Positions 48,516 to 61,575 are shown, counted from the first letter of the stretch. The stretch is 64,000 bases of DNA from Ecdyonurus torrentis (GCA_949318235.1 OX439127.1:5228932-5292931); one strand, 5' to 3'. Program-made: numbers and translations. Notes: a model not told the origin generated them from the letters alone.

Positions 48516-49015
48516 TTCTATTCAACATTAAACTTTAGGATGATTATAAACTTATTACATTGAATGTTTAAAGTAAGAAGAAAACTTTTTTTACCTAGAA
48601 ATAATAATTATCAAAATAGGAAACGATATAATATTATTTATAATAATAAAAAATTAGAAAATAGTAAAAATTAAAATTTATCTTATACTTTTTAAATTTT
48701 CATCGTATTCAACTTCTATAGTGTTATTGATTTCCAATATATTTTATTTTATAAACTATGTAATAATAATTCATTAAGAAATTAAAAAGTAATCATTATA
48801 TGTTAATTTATTATTCAATGCAGAAACAAAATCAAGTGATACAAATTTTCGCTTTATAATTGCTTTTAATTAATATATTTTTTTATGAAAAAAATGCATG
48901 ATTTTACATTTTCTTTCTTTTCAAAAGATATTTTTATTTTAAAGATAATATTAATATTTCAAAACATTTTCTATTTACTTTGAATCTAAAAAAGAAAAAG
49001 AAAAAAGTGATAAAC
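48516..49015. other. AT-rich sequence, no feature seen
   Basis: Nothing recognised. Confidence 0.4.
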
Positions 49016-49131
49016 GACAATTTCTGGCAATGTTCGCAAAAATTTAACTTTAAAAAGTCCAAGAATGTTTAAAGACAATTTCTGGCAATGTTCGCAAAAA
49101 TTTAACTTTAAAAAGTCCAAGAATGTTTAAA
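49016..49131. repeat. Perfect 58-bp tandem duplication
   Basis: 49016-49073 and 49074-49131 read identically (GACAATTTCTGGCAATG ... AAGAATGTTTAAA). No difference was seen, so the duplication is recent. Confidence 0.95.
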
Positions 49132-49213
49132 GAAAAGACAAAAGGCTAGTAAAAACAATTACCTTAAATCACAAAATTTTAGTTTATTTATTATTATTTT
49201 AGTTTATTTGCAG

Positions 49214-49252
<39 letters not shown>

Positions 49253-49404
49253 AAACTACTACACCGAGTCCGGAGCATTATATAATAATATGAGAAATAC
49301 TAGACATACTCTTACGCCCTTTTAAGACGCATATAAAAAATATGTGTTGAGTTTTTTTTTTTTTTTTAACCGATAACCTCTATTATTGCATATTATGGCA
49401 TCAA

Positions 49405-49690
49405 TATTGTATTCATATAAAAGTCGACGCTAAATGTGAGCACTTAATATCAGGGGCTGCTATGAGAAAAATACACATTTTACCAGTTTAAAAATACTAA
49501 GCAATATTTTTAAGAGAAACAGGTTGATTTAGGTTCTCAAATATGGCACAAAAATAATAATAAAAAAAAATTATCTAAATTTCCAAACAAAAATAATCAA
49601 AAACGTTTGTCCTGAGTTTGCTGAGTTATTCATTGCTCCAGTATGGCGTCTAAGCGCATTAAGTATGACGTCATGTGCATACACTCTTTT
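49405..49690 (-). mobile_element. Family B MITE, diverged
   Basis: Keeps AAAGTCGACGCTAAATGTG, GCTCCAGTATGGCGTCTAAG and TATGACGTCATGTGCATACA. Ends decayed. Confidence 0.8.
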
Positions 49691-49756
49691 CTTGTCTAGT
49701 CAACTTTTGCTTGCACTCTATCTATATCTAGACAGTTTTCCGGCAACTGGTACACC

Positions 49757-50160
49757 ATACCAAGCTGGCTCGTAGGACCGAGTAGTGAAGGCAGCTAACT
49801 CGTAACTCGGTACTCGTCACCGAGTATATAGGTATAGGTTCAAACCACTGCTGGGTGCGTCCGTGAAGTGTGAGAGCACACCACGTTCCAAGATGCATGT
49901 TTACATACATTCCATGACGACGTACAGTATTCGGGAGGTGCAGGATTGATGTGATTGCACCGACCAGCCTGACTCGACGTTTCCATAGTTTCTCTGGTCT
50001 GTCATGTCAAATGCCGGGCTGTGCACTTAGGCCGTGGCTGGCCCGTGTTTGCTTTTCCATTAATTTGAACGTCCGTTCTTACCTGTCGATAAGACAATGT
50101 CTTGACTGCAGGGACTGGGATTAATGTAGAGCACGATAAGATGACAATATCGCAAGCAAC

Positions 50161-50165
<5 letters not shown>
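49757..50165 (+). mobile_element. tRNA-derived SINE (type 2), full length
   Basis: tRNA-like head with GGACCGAGTAGTG (A box) and GGTTCAAACC (B box, 49837-49846), then TATTCGGGAGGTGC, TGATTGCACCGACCAGCCTG, CCATTAATTTGAACGTCC, GATAAGACAATGTCTTGACT and a tail ending in AGCAACAAAAAA. The (GA)n at 50168 abuts the tail. A 60-codon antisense frame here is an artefact. Confidence 0.85.

Positions 50166-50167
<2 letters not shown>

Positions 50168-50230
<63 letters not shown>
50168..50230. repeat. (GA)n microsatellite
   Basis: GA units with one GACAGA interruption, at the SINE tail. Confidence 0.95.
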
Positions 50231-50643
50231 TAGCAGTAATATAACTTTAGCAAAATTAATATGTATCAACTTAACTTATAGTTAAGTACAAATCTTTCAT
50301 ATCATCAGTTTTACAATATAAAGTTTCAACGCAGATGTATACCAAAGAATTTCTCGTGAATTATAAATTACAGTTTTATGCTTTTATGTATCTTCTACAA
50401 TATCAAGTTGTGATATTTAACACCAGCTTTGCATGCATCATGCAAATGAGCTGAAGGCACACACACAGGCGTACAAAGGAAAATATACATTTCATTTTAT
50501 TTATTACAACTATTACAATTCTTTATTTTTATTATTATTTTATTATTTATTTTTATTACATTTTTGTAGAGTATATTTTTATTATTTAATACATTAAAAA
50601 AATTCTTGATCCGATAATTTTTTATTTTTCTCAAAAATTACTA
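50231..50643. other. AT-rich sequence, no feature seen
   Basis: Nothing recognised. Confidence 0.4.
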
Positions 50644-51478
50644 TTAAAGGCATAGAAAACATGAAACAACGTGTAACTGAACACAAAATGGGATATCTAC
50701 AAAACTGAAAACAATTTTTATCAGAATGTCAAGGTAGCTCCGCGAGAGAGCGTGAAAAAACTGTATGCACTTTTCGTGAATATTTCTGTTTCTGACGTCA
50801 GAAACAGGCAAAAATCAGTATGAAAATGTGCGAGCTGTATAAATCGAAATTTTCTGATCACTGCTACGGCAATAATCCTTTTTATAAATATATTTTCCTT
50901 TTTCAATAGACATTGGTTAAATTATGAAAGGCAATGAATACTATTTTTGTTTTAGTTTTTAAATTCTTAAAATAATATGCTTGTGTACAATTTCTTATTC
51001 AAACTAAATTTAATTTTATTTATTTTGTAGGTAAGATATATTTTATATATGTTAGTATGTAAGTTATATATATTTCATAGTTTTATCAGGTTGAGAGGAG
51101 AACAAAGATATGTACACTCTGGCCAATGTACACTCTGGCCAATGTACACTCTGGCCAATGTACACTCTTGGTCGTTCCCGCCAAAAGTTGTATCCGCGAT
51201 GCTAAACCAATCAGAGAGCGTGTTATAAACCTACTAGCCAATCACAGTTGACTTTACATAGTTAATTACACTGTATCCGCTCGAACTAAGTATTGGGAGA
51301 AGTGTATGTATCTCATCTCATTTATATGCATTTTTGTATACATGCTTTTTATAATAAAACCTATAAGAAACTGAAAACTGAGCTACATTTTAGGTGTAAG
51401 ACAAACTTAGTTATTTATGTAAGTCCCACTAATTGTTTTATGATATAAATGCTTGTTACTTCTGGTTTATGCCTTTAA
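50644..51478 (+). mobile_element. Family A MITE (AGGCATAGAAAAC variant) split by a 0.5 kb insertion
   Basis: TTAAAGGCATAGAAAAC at 50644; family sequence to the GATCACTGCTACGGC block (about 50870); resumes at GAGCTACATTTTAGGTG (about 51381) and ends GTTTATGCCTTTAA at 51478. The intervening segment is not family A. Confidence 0.85.
50871..51378. promoter_or_regulatory. Inserted segment with a CCAAT-box array
   Basis: 51111-51168 has a 16-bp unit (TGTACACTCTGGCCAA) repeated about 3.7 times, creating CCAAT three times on the plus strand. Two further CCAAT words follow in AAACCAATCAGAGAG (near 51210) and AGCCAATCACAG (near 51240); CCAATCA is the classical NF-Y core. No matching termini or target duplication were found, so the nature of the insertion is open. 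Confidence 0.45.
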
Positions 51479-52020
51479 TATTATGTACATAGTTATATTT
51501 TATTTATTAATATGAAATTGTAAAATCTGTTTTTCATTTATTTTTCTTAGTATAATTAAAAAATATATATATCAGGTGTAATTAAAATAAATTATTTTCT
51601 AAATCCCGTGATAATTTTTGACGTCATGTAAAAATTATCATGTCAAAGTATCCCATATGTAAAACGTCAAATTTATGACTTCGTAAATATGCGTAACAAA
51701 TCATCGTCTAGCACAGAAAAATTTTGAAGCAGTTTTGCTCTTTGAGCTATTTTGAAAATAGAGTAGTTTTGACACCTAAAGTGGTTTTGATGTCATATTT
51801 GGTTCCATAATGACTTTCATATAAGCAAAATAGCTACGCATATGCAGAAAGAATATTAACTCGGTATATTGAAGTAGATTCTGCTTTTCAAATTTACTGT
51901 GAGTTGCTATGATCATAAAAATCTAATTATTGTCTGCTGCAACCAACTTGGCTTTTTAATGACGTTTTCTCATATTTAAATTGCATTTTTATTACTGGGG
52001 TAAGAACACTAGTATAATAT
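51479..52020. other. Sequence without recognised feature
   Basis: Contains one TTGACGTCATGT at 51617. No gene-like frames. Confidence 0.4.
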
Positions 52021-52322
52021 TATAGGGTGTGTGCGCATGACGTCATTCTGAATGCTTTTAGATACTCTTCTTCAGCAATGAATAACATTGCTCAACATAG
52101 GATAAACGTAGTTTTGGGGTAATTTCTTTGGAAAATTTTTTGTTTATTATTATTTTTCTCACATACTTGAAAAACTAATTCAATCTGTTAACAGCATCAA
52201 TGCTCTCAAAAATATTGCGAAGTATTTTTAAACTAACAAAATGAATCACTTTCCTATACTGGTCTATGTTATTTAGCGCTCAATTATGGCGTCGACTTTA
52301 ACATGAATAAACCTACCCTATA
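52021..52322 (+). mobile_element. Family B MITE, full length
   Basis: Ends TATAGGGTGTGTGCGCATGA and ATAAACCTACCCTATA; subfamily marker TGACGTCATTCTGAATGC. Confidence 0.9.
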
Positions 52323-53130
52323 CGCTGTAATTGAATTATTTCTACTTTTAACAAGTATTATAATATGTAACTGTAATTACTATGAACTGCCTGGGACAAT
52401 AAAACTGTCTTATTCAATTAATCTAGCTATAATACACGTTGAATATCATGATACATAAGGAATTGTAATGCGTTTTTAAATACTATTTTTATTTATTATT
52501 ATTATAAGTGCTTTTTTTTTTTTTTTTTTTTTTTCTTTTGTAAAACCAACACCGGAATCCTACTTGATTCAAGTTCAAGGTGAGAATAATCCAGTACCAA
52601 TTATCTGTTAGAAACTGCAGGTGTCAAAAAGAGGGATCACTTATTATTTAGGGATTATTTTTGACGTAAAACTATTTTTCTATTATCAATGAAATTCTGC
52701 AAAAAAAAAAAAAAAAAAAAAAAAAAAATTATTATAATGATCATTAAGCAGACAGTAAATAAGTTTCTCCTAAATAAAGATATATAGGACAAAAATAATT
52801 TCATATTCATTAGTAAATGATTGGCAAACTTTCAGATTGATGGCATAAGTCGATTATTTTATTGCTGTGTAAACTTATGGTAAACAAATTGTCTGGACAA
52901 AGATTTTTATAAGAAAAACAAATGTAAACCATTTGCAATGAACTACTTAAAATAAAATAAAATTATTGCATTTCTTATCTGAAAATCGTTATCATAAATA
53001 AGTACTGTTACAATGGTTAAAAATTCGTTGCAAGTTATCCATGTTATCAGTACATTTCCAACACCCAAAAAAGTAAAATGTAAATCATGAATGAAAAAAA
53101 AAAAAAAAAAAAAATGACACGTGGAAAGAA
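52323..53130. other. AT-rich sequence with homopolymer runs
   Basis: T-run at 52511-52533 and A-run at 52700-52728. No gene or other repeat recognised. Confidence 0.4.
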
Positions 53131-54225
<1,095 letters not shown>

Positions 54226-54256
54226 ATTGATTGATTAATTGATTGATTGATTTTAT
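54226..54256. repeat. (TTGA)n tract
   Basis: Seven or eight TTGA units with one change. The following TTTTATTACTCAGTAGC is weakly like the inverted tail of the 47.3 kb insertion. Confidence 0.7.
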
Positions 54257-54689
54257 TACTCAGTAGCATACAATGCAAATAACGGCTGATCATAATTTAA
54301 CTACTTAGCTCTTTATTTACAACCACAGATTGTATTTAAATTTACTTCCATTGTTCCAAGTCAAACAAAAATCGACCATAGTAATGTGAGCTCTTTCACA
54401 TCACATAAAAACATTCATACTCAAGAATCTAATTATTTAATTGATTTATTTTATGACTAAAAAGGTGCTAAATGTAAATATTTTGTTTTTTAAATTTAAT
54501 ATTGTTGCATTATGATTACTGTTTAGTTTGAAGAGTGTTTTATACTAAATACATACATAACAGTATTTTTTTTTATTTAAAAAAAAAAAAAAAAAAAAAA
54601 ACATTAGTTAACAAATATAATTTTTTGAAAAGAATAAGGCATATATTTTTTTACTAATATTTCTGTAGCTACGAGTCACATAGAAGTGC
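54257..54689. other. AT-rich sequence, no feature seen
   Basis: A-run at 54579-54601. Nothing else. Confidence 0.4.
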
Positions 54690-54840
54690 TCTCTTTCTCT
54701 CTCTCTCTCTCTCTCTAGCCACCCTCCTTGCAGCTGCAAACTTATTCGTGACCGTGACCTCATGGGTGACCTTTGCTAACAAGAAAACTAAGCAGATAAT
54801 TTTTTGTTTAGAATAATTTATTATTTTGCGTTTTCTATGA
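54690..54840. promoter_or_regulatory. (CT)n followed by AGGTCA direct repeats (DR6, DR0)
   Basis: The (CT)n tract at 54690-54716 is followed by GCCACCCTCC then CTGCAAA, a match to 48.03 kb. TGACCG (54749), TGACCT (54755) and TGACCT (54767) give a DR0 and a DR6 arrangement. TTTGCTAACAAGAAAACTAA is shared with 48.07 kb. Confidence 0.5.
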
Positions 54841-55510
54841 ACTATTTGACTTCTGAATTTTAGTATTGTCTGCAGTTAGAAACAATAATTTCTTTTCTTA
54901 TACTGAGAATTATAGCAATAAATTTTAATGTTCTTCATAATAATATTTTATGTTTTTAGTAGCAACTCAATCTGCTTTTTATTTTTATTTTAATTTTATG
55001 TTTTCTCACACATGTGTTCTCGATAAAGATAAAAAAAAAGCTTTCAAAAGTATAAATTCTAACATGTATAATAAATAATAATGAGTCAACTTCACAAAAT
55101 ATACATTATATATATTTTTACACAATAGAATTCTGGCGCCTATGATATAATTATTATCATATTTAATTTTTTTCCTTATTGATAGCAAGAAAAGGTGACG
55201 GAATTATAGCACAATGCAGCTATAATGTTAGCTTATAGCATAATAATTATTGGATTGAAATAGTAAATATAAGTATGCTATACAACATAATATTCATGCC
55301 AATGTACAGATTGACATAAATTATGCTGTAGTGCAAAAACTTTGCTGAGAATGTTCGTAGTTCACATAAAATATACCAAGCGAAATCTGAAAGAAATTTG
55401 TCATTTTATTGTGACAAATATTTTTATGTTTAAAAACCAAACTAAACTCGTACAAATTTTGCATGGGAAAATATATTAGCACAATTTCTTGTAGGTAAAT
55501 ATGTATACAA
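54841..55510. other. AT-rich sequence, no gene supported
   Basis: An 89-codon antisense frame at 55321-55590 runs into a family B element and has no recognisable domain. Confidence 0.4.
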
Positions 55511-55820
55511 TATAGGGTGGTTTCATTCATGGTAAAGTCAACGTCATAAGTGACTTCTAAATAACATGGGCTTGAATGACATAAGCACACATTTTGTCAA
55601 TTTAAAAATACTTAGCAAATTTTTTAAGAGCATTGATGCTGTTAACAAGTTGTATTAGGTTTTCAAGTATGTAAGGAAAATAATTATGACAGAAACAATA
55701 CTTATTTTCGAAGAAAAAAAAGTAACAATCCAGGTTTGTTGTATGCAAAACAATGTTATTCATTGCTAAATTATAGCATTGAAGTGCATGTATTATGACG
55801 TCATGCGCACATACCCTATT
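55511..55820 (-). mobile_element. Family B MITE, full length
   Basis: TATAGGGTGGTTTCATTCAT at the left and TGCGCACATACCCTATT at the right; TATGACGTCATGCG. Confidence 0.88.
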
Positions 55821-56443
55821 AGTGCATTGATTTTTTTTTTTTTTTTTAAGTAGACGTTTATTTTTTATTTTAGAGGTAATGGTATTTAAAACGAGTATAT
55901 TAATTATTAAATAATAATTGCTCAGCTTCGTGCATCCAATATAACTGGTAGTGTTATAACAACTGCTGCTTTAAAAAAAAAAAAAAAACTGGTGCTAATT
56001 TTGAATGATAAAATATATTCTCACAATTGAGTGTACAATGTAAATACTGCAGTTTAGTATTGGTGCATTGAATTACTTTATTTATTTGTAAGAATTCAGT
56101 ACGTTCTTGTGATTAGATAATAATAAATCACCAGCTGCATGTTTTTAATATTTTAAGTAACCATTTCATTTTTCTTTTTTTTTTTTTTTAAGTAGAAAAT
56201 CCTAATTTATAGACATTGAAAAATATTGAGACGTTATAATGCATTTGATTTTATGTTTTTATTTATTAACTATTTACGTTTGTAATTTTAAAGCCATAAT
56301 TTCAACAATAAGTATTAAATCTACCTCCCCCCTTTTTTATTTATTCAAAAATAATATTTGGTAAAGTATAAATAAACAACGAAAACATGAAAACTGTTCG
56401 TGATGAGTGATGACCATTGTCCATTAACTAATTAGTGCAGTCT

Positions 56444-56444
<1 letters not shown>
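55821..56444. other. AT-rich sequence, no feature seen
   Basis: Homopolymer runs only. Confidence 0.4.
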
Positions 56445-56478
<34 letters not shown>

Positions 56479-56540
56479 CACATCTCGTCACATGACCTGC
56501 TTGACCTCTGGCTGCTGATAGTGAGATTTTCTTGTCGGAG
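56445..56540. promoter_or_regulatory. (CT)n followed by AGGTCA direct repeat (DR3)
   Basis: (CT)n at 56445-56474. TGACCT at 56493-56498 and 56502-56507 are spaced by 3 bp, the DR3 layout bound by VDR/EcR-like receptors with RXR. Only a loose match to the other two (CT)n-linked sites. Confidence 0.45.
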
Positions 56541-57503
56541 TGAAAAAAAAAAATATTAAAAGCTTACTTGTTATTATTATTATTTTAATTTGAAAATAGA
56601 AATCAATTAACTCTGACGTTTATAAATATCAACTCTTGCAAGTTTTTTTTCCTCAACCCTAAAAAAGGGAGGTTATGCAAGATTTCTTGTTATATTGGTA
56701 ATTTTTTAACTTCTATATTCCGAGCGCATAAGGTAAGTATAGTGCTAAATATTGGCTTTTTTTTTTAATGGCTGTAAAAACTAACAAAAAATTTAAATAT
56801 GCAAGACTTACTTATGTTTTTTTTACAAAGAAATGAAATCGTTAAATCCTTTTTTCGATCAATTGGTATAAAAATTAACTATAACAGTTCTCGTTGGCTT
56901 ATTTATAATTTACCTGTTGTTGTTGTTGTTGTTGTTGTTTCACTTTTTATCTTAAATGTTATATCAACCTCAGTATACTTTTGATGTATTTCAGTAATAT
57001 ACAAAACAAAAAAGGATTATTTATATTTCTAATGTAATATCTACGTATATTGTTCTATGCTGTTCTATTTTGATATAATATATCAATATTTTTATTTCAG
57101 AAGAAAAAAAAAATGTCATGAAATAAATCTGATAATAAATTTGAATATTTAAAATATTCAATCTTTATATGAGAAAATATAAAGGAAGTCATAAATATAT
57201 AAAAGAAGAAAATTAGCTTCTTAAAAATAATAAAAAGTAGATTTAATTAAAATATGCAGTAACAGTGAATAACTAAAAGTTTGCAACACTAAGAAATATT
57301 TTATTTTATTACCATCATTAAAGTGGAAGTAAATATTATTAAAGTATTTTTAATTAAGTTTTACGAGTATTGTTAATGTAAAGTTTTGCATTTTTAAAAT
57401 TAAAAATGTTTGGAATAATGAGTCATTTCCTGTGACTGAGCGTGAGAAACTGCAACTCTTTATTTTACTCGTGTAGCTTGGAGAGTCTGTGTGCAGAGGT
57501 AAG
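56541..57503. other. AT-rich sequence with (GTT)8
   Basis: (GTT)n at 56913-56938. A 61-codon frame over it is not considered a gene. Confidence 0.45.
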
Positions 57504-57820
57504 TATAGAGTGTATGCACATGACGTCATATTTAATGCGCCTTGCCGTGATATTGGATCAATGTACCACATTAATCCAGTATGGACAAACATTTTTTATG
57601 CTATGGTTACATTTTTTAGGAAATTGCTTATTTTTTTGTTATTATTATTTTTCAAACATACTTGAGATACTAATTCAAATAGTATCATTGATTAAAACTG
57701 GTTTAATTCTTTAAAAAAAAATGCTCAAAAAATAACAGATTTCCTAAAATAAATGGCCAAAATCAAGATGCTATGCAACGCTACACCTTCCGAGTGCACG
57801 CAAAATTTGACGTCACTTTG
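57504..57820. mobile_element. Head-to-head pair of family B fragments
   Basis: 57504-57700 reads as the plus-strand left part of family B (TATAGAGTGTATGCACATGA, CTTGAGATACTAATTCAA). 57705-57815 reads as the inverted left part (AACAGATTTCCTAAA, GAGTGCACGCAAAATTTGAC, GTCACTTT). The right halves are absent. Overlapping 80- and 90-codon frames are spurious. Confidence 0.6.
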
Positions 57821-57853
57821 TGATTATCAAAAAATCAATAAAAAAATTCTTAG

Positions 57854-58256
57854 TTAAAGCCCTTGTCAACTTACTTTTTTATCATTTAGAATACTAGACT
57901 GATAATTACCATACCTTAATATCCATGAATTAGCACCATTACGTTGATTTTGTATTTATTTTCCTTTTTGCGGTTACATCACGTATCTGACGTCACAATA
58001 TACCGCCGCCAAACACAGTCACCGCTCTGGTCACGTGGTAAATTGAAGCCCCTCTGTCAAGTTCTTTACCCCTATCACGGCCCCATCGGGTCATTGTGAC
58101 GTCAGATAGTGATATAACCGCAAAAAGGGAAATAAACGAAAATTAATACAAAATCAACGTGCTGGTGTCTAATTCGTAGATAATAACTTAATAAGGTATG
58201 GTAATTATCAAGCTAGTATTCTAAATAATAAAAAAGTAAGTTGACAATGGCTTTAA
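57854..58256. mobile_element. Long-armed foldback MITE flanked by TTAA (family C)
   Basis: TTAAAGCCCTTGTCAACTTA and TAAGTTGACAATGGCTTTAA. Arms pair over about 160 nt, the outer 63 with about four mismatches. Each arm contains TCTGACGTCACAAT. The GC-rich loop includes TCACGTGGT. 403 bp. Confidence 0.9.
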
Positions 58257-58625
58257 AACAACATTTAAAATAAAATTGTATATAAATATCTTTAGGAAGA
58301 AGCTTTTATTTAAAAAAAAAATGAAATAAAATTATGCCTAAAATATTAAAGTATTTCTCATAATTACGTATTTCAGTTATTTTTTATGTTTAGAATATTG
58401 TTCTTTGCTGCTTTATGATTCAATAATAGAAATAAAATATTCAGACTTGCGTTCGATAATCGTATTTTCGATAACTATATAATATATTGATAGCGATATT
58501 TGGTTATCGATCTGTTATACATTATCAGTTTTATAAAAGTTATCGTTACAGTTTAACAAAAATTGACAATATTATCAATATATAATTATATTTATATAAC
58601 GATACTTTTTACTCAAAATATAAGA
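58257..58625. other. AT-rich sequence with TTATCG/CGATAA words
   Basis: 58450-58560 has repeated TTCGATAA, GATAGCGATA and TTATCGTTAC words that recur around the hAT insertion at 59.5-60.9 kb. Confidence 0.4.
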
Positions 58626-58629
58626 AATG

Positions 58630-58860
58630 CACGGAAAACATAAATTTAAAAAAAATATTTATATACATATCAATAACTCTTTAGTATAGTAAACAATAAC
58701 TCTCTTGCAAAAAGTTGAAAGAGTAACTCGTTAGTACAAACGTAATTTCTTTAGCGGTAAATAGTTAACTCTTTATATTCTAAAAAGTTTAGTATGTATC
58801 TAAAGAATTTATTATGAAAAAAGTCGAAATAGTAACTCTTTAGATAATTTTTTCCGTGTG
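58630..58860. mobile_element. Possible MITE with CACGGAAAA ends
   Basis: CACGGAAAACATAA at 58631 and AATTTTTTCCGTGT at 58845-58858 are inverted. Four TAACTCNTTAG-type words lie inside at roughly 60-bp spacing. Confidence 0.4.
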
Positions 58861-58904
58861 GAAGTAAAAGTAAAAAAATAGCACAAAAAAAAAAAAAAAA
58901 AAAA

Positions 58905-59066
58905 TAGCATGCACCTAATAGTTAGGAATTGTATTGCTGTTTTGTATATTAAATAATGTTGTATATGTATTATTATATTGTCATATGTTTTAGCCAAGGT
59001 TCATGTAATATAGTTGGAAAACCCCTTTATGCGCCTTAAATAAAGATCTATTATTATTATTAAAAA
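58905..59066 (+). mobile_element. Possible 3' end of a non-LTR retrotransposon
   Basis: Ends CCCTTTATGCGCC, then TTAAATAAAGATC, then (TTA)n. A GCGCC-AATAAA-(ATT)n tail is often seen at LINE 3' ends. No reverse transcriptase sequence is present. Confidence 0.35.
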
Positions 59067-59650
59067 ACTGAATGAAGCGAGTGACCAATGATCATTGTAG
59101 GTATACATTGTAACCCGCGCGTCCTAAATGTCAATATAATTATTAAAATATAATAATATTTTATAATTAAAAACGAATTAGTCTTCTTTACATAAGCGCG
59201 TTCTAAGTACAAGATGTACTTCTTTATAATCTCACTGTGTAAAAAGTGCAGTATTGCAGAAATGCGTGTGGTGCTTGCAAAGCGACGGGAAGGAAGATCA
59301 GTCTGAATCTGAGGCTTACAGTCTGAATCTGTAGGTGTCCTGCCGACCCCTCACGCTATATTATATATGCAATATTCTAGCATATAGCGTATTTTGTCAT
59401 TACCCATATTCTATAATTACTCAATAAATTACAAGTGTCAATAAGTGTGTTTTTTTATTGTAGAATTGCAGTCTTATAGTTATGCAGCAAAATATAAAAT
59501 ATTTTATTTTAATAAAAACCTTAAACTATGATTAGTTGTTATCGTTATCGAAATACTATCGTTATATATTATAATTATATCAATATCATTATTGTGGTGA
59601 CACATTTTAAATATCGATATAGTTATCGACTTATCGTTATAGTGTGAGGC

Positions 59651-60871
59651 CAGTGGCGGCCCAATAGAGGGGGATGAGGGGACATTTCCCCCGGGCGCCG
59701 GGGTAAAAAGGGCGCCGGAGTAAAAAGGGCACACGGCGAGAGAAATTAGAGGCTAATAAAAATTATTATAAAACTACAATAAAACAGCCTAAAAGACAAA
59801 AACTGTCAGCATATTTTAAATGTAAAATGAAAATGATTTAAAAACTCAATTTTGAATATCATTTTTAATTTTTATCATTCTTTTTTTTATGAATTAAGGA
59901 AAGGTTTTGTATCCTCCACAAATATTTTTTTTGGAGTTAGTAAAGTAACTTAAAATTTTTGGCTCAAATAAAATATTCGACAAATTTAGTATAATTAGAA
60001 AAGATATCTTCATATATGTATATAATAAAACGTCAAGATGTCAAGATCTTGTGCGTAAAATTTTACTTGAACAACTTCTGAACAAAAAATACTTTAGGGT
60101 GTTCTATAATATACAGATCAACTTTTATTGACTTAGTAAAGAGTTTAAAAAAGATTTTTACGAGATTGTTATTTTTTATTTATTTTTATTATTTTTTTTT
60201 TACGGAGAACAAAATTATTGCAAATTGCATATTTAAATTTACATAGATCAATTCTCAAAAAAAAAAAAAAAAAAAAAATCGAAAATTTGTGGTGGACCGT
60301 AAAATCAATTTTTAGATCCAAACTTTTTAATCTGGAGAGTATTTTTTAAACACCTGAAAAAAAAAATTTCAAAGCATATATGGGTCAAAATCGGGGTTAA
60401 AATGATCAAATATATATAGATTCATTAGCATTTTGCGACACTTTCACACTCTATTGTGACAACATGCATTTTTTTTTCTTAATTTTGGGTACAGTACACT
60501 CTATACTTAATACAGAAAATAAAAATACAACCCTACCTTAAGGTACGTACTAATAAATATGTCGTAAAGAAATTTTTAAAAAGCAATTTAGAATCATGTT
60601 CTTATATTGAAAAAAAATCATCAACATTTTTCTTCGATTTTATACTTAATGGTGTAAAAAATATTAAATTTGAAGTACTTGAAATGTAATAGCAAGTTCT
60701 TTTAAGTATACTAATTTTGCATTTTATGCCAAAAAGGGGCGTGGCTCCCAAAAAATCGCGCCTGCGGCGCAATAGGGGGCTTCGCCCTATCCACCTGAAA
60801 ATGCTATTTCTATGGGTGTGGGCGCACCGCGAGTTTATCCCCCGGGCGCCCAATTTGACGGGCCGCCACTG
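59651..60871. mobile_element. Non-autonomous hAT element with 8-bp target duplication
   Basis: TGTGAGGC at 59643-59650 and 60872-60879 is an exact 8-bp duplication. Terminal repeats CAGTGGCGGCCC / GGGCCGCCACTG are perfect over 12 bp. Both ends carry CCCCCGGGCGCC. 1221 bp, AT-rich interior with no transposase; a GGGGCTTCGCCC stretch lies near 60775. Frames of 76-83 codons within are not conserved domains. Confidence 0.93.
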
Positions 60872-61069
60872 TGTGAGGCTATAAAATGTAGTATATCGTT
60901 ATCGTTACAGAAATTTTGGGTAGTGAACTCAATACTGGTAAAAAAAATAATAATAATAAAAAAGAGACCTGACACGGAGAAAAAAAATCTTACTTTTGGG
61001 TACTTGATAACATTGACACCATAAGATACTTGCAATTACTTAAGTATCAATAAACTCAATAAACTATTA

Positions 61070-61461
61070 AGTGCGCACGCAAAAGGGTGGAAATACGCTT
61101 CGACGCCATACTGGAGCAATGAATAACATTGCTCAGATCCGGCCCGACGACATTTCGGGGGGCCGGCCCGTGTGTGCTTTTCCATTAATTTGGAAAGTCC
61201 ATACCTGTCGATAAGACAATGTCTTGACTAGAACTGGGATTGGTGTAGCACGATAACACAATATGGCAAGCAAAAAAAAAAATATTTTTTTTTTACTGGA
61301 AAATTAGGGGTATTTTTTTTTTTTTTTTTTTTTTTTGTTCTGCAAATTTGAAAACGTAATTCAATTAATTAATGAGAGAATGAGTCAATTTCAAATATCA
61401 GCCAGTTATTTAATGCTCACATATGGCGTCAACTTTTATATACATGAAAGAAGATTCTATA
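61070..61461 (+). mobile_element. Family B MITE interrupted by a truncated SINE
   Basis: Left part CTTCGACGCCATACTGGAGC then ATAACATTGCTCAG; right part AATTCAATTAATTAATGAG to ATATGGCGTCAACTTTT. The left terminus is decayed. Confidence 0.75.
61138..61281 (+). mobile_element. 5'-truncated SINE (type 2)
   Basis: Begins near GGCCCGACGACATTTCG, then CTTTTCCATTAATTTGGAAA, GTCGATAAGACAATGTCTTG and tail CAATATGGCAAGCAAAAAAA. The tRNA-like head is missing, as expected for incomplete reverse transcription. Confidence 0.85.
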
Positions 61462-61575
61462 GAATACCGATAGTGTTTAACATACATTTAATTTAAGTTG
61501 AAAATTGTATTGATTGAGCTGCAATATTTAACAAATAATAAATAAATTAGTAGAGCAAATAAAAATATATATACC

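Noticed and set aside
51111..51168. CRISPR-like short direct repeats
   Set aside because: The units are directly adjacent without spacers, only 16 bp long and in a eukaryotic context.
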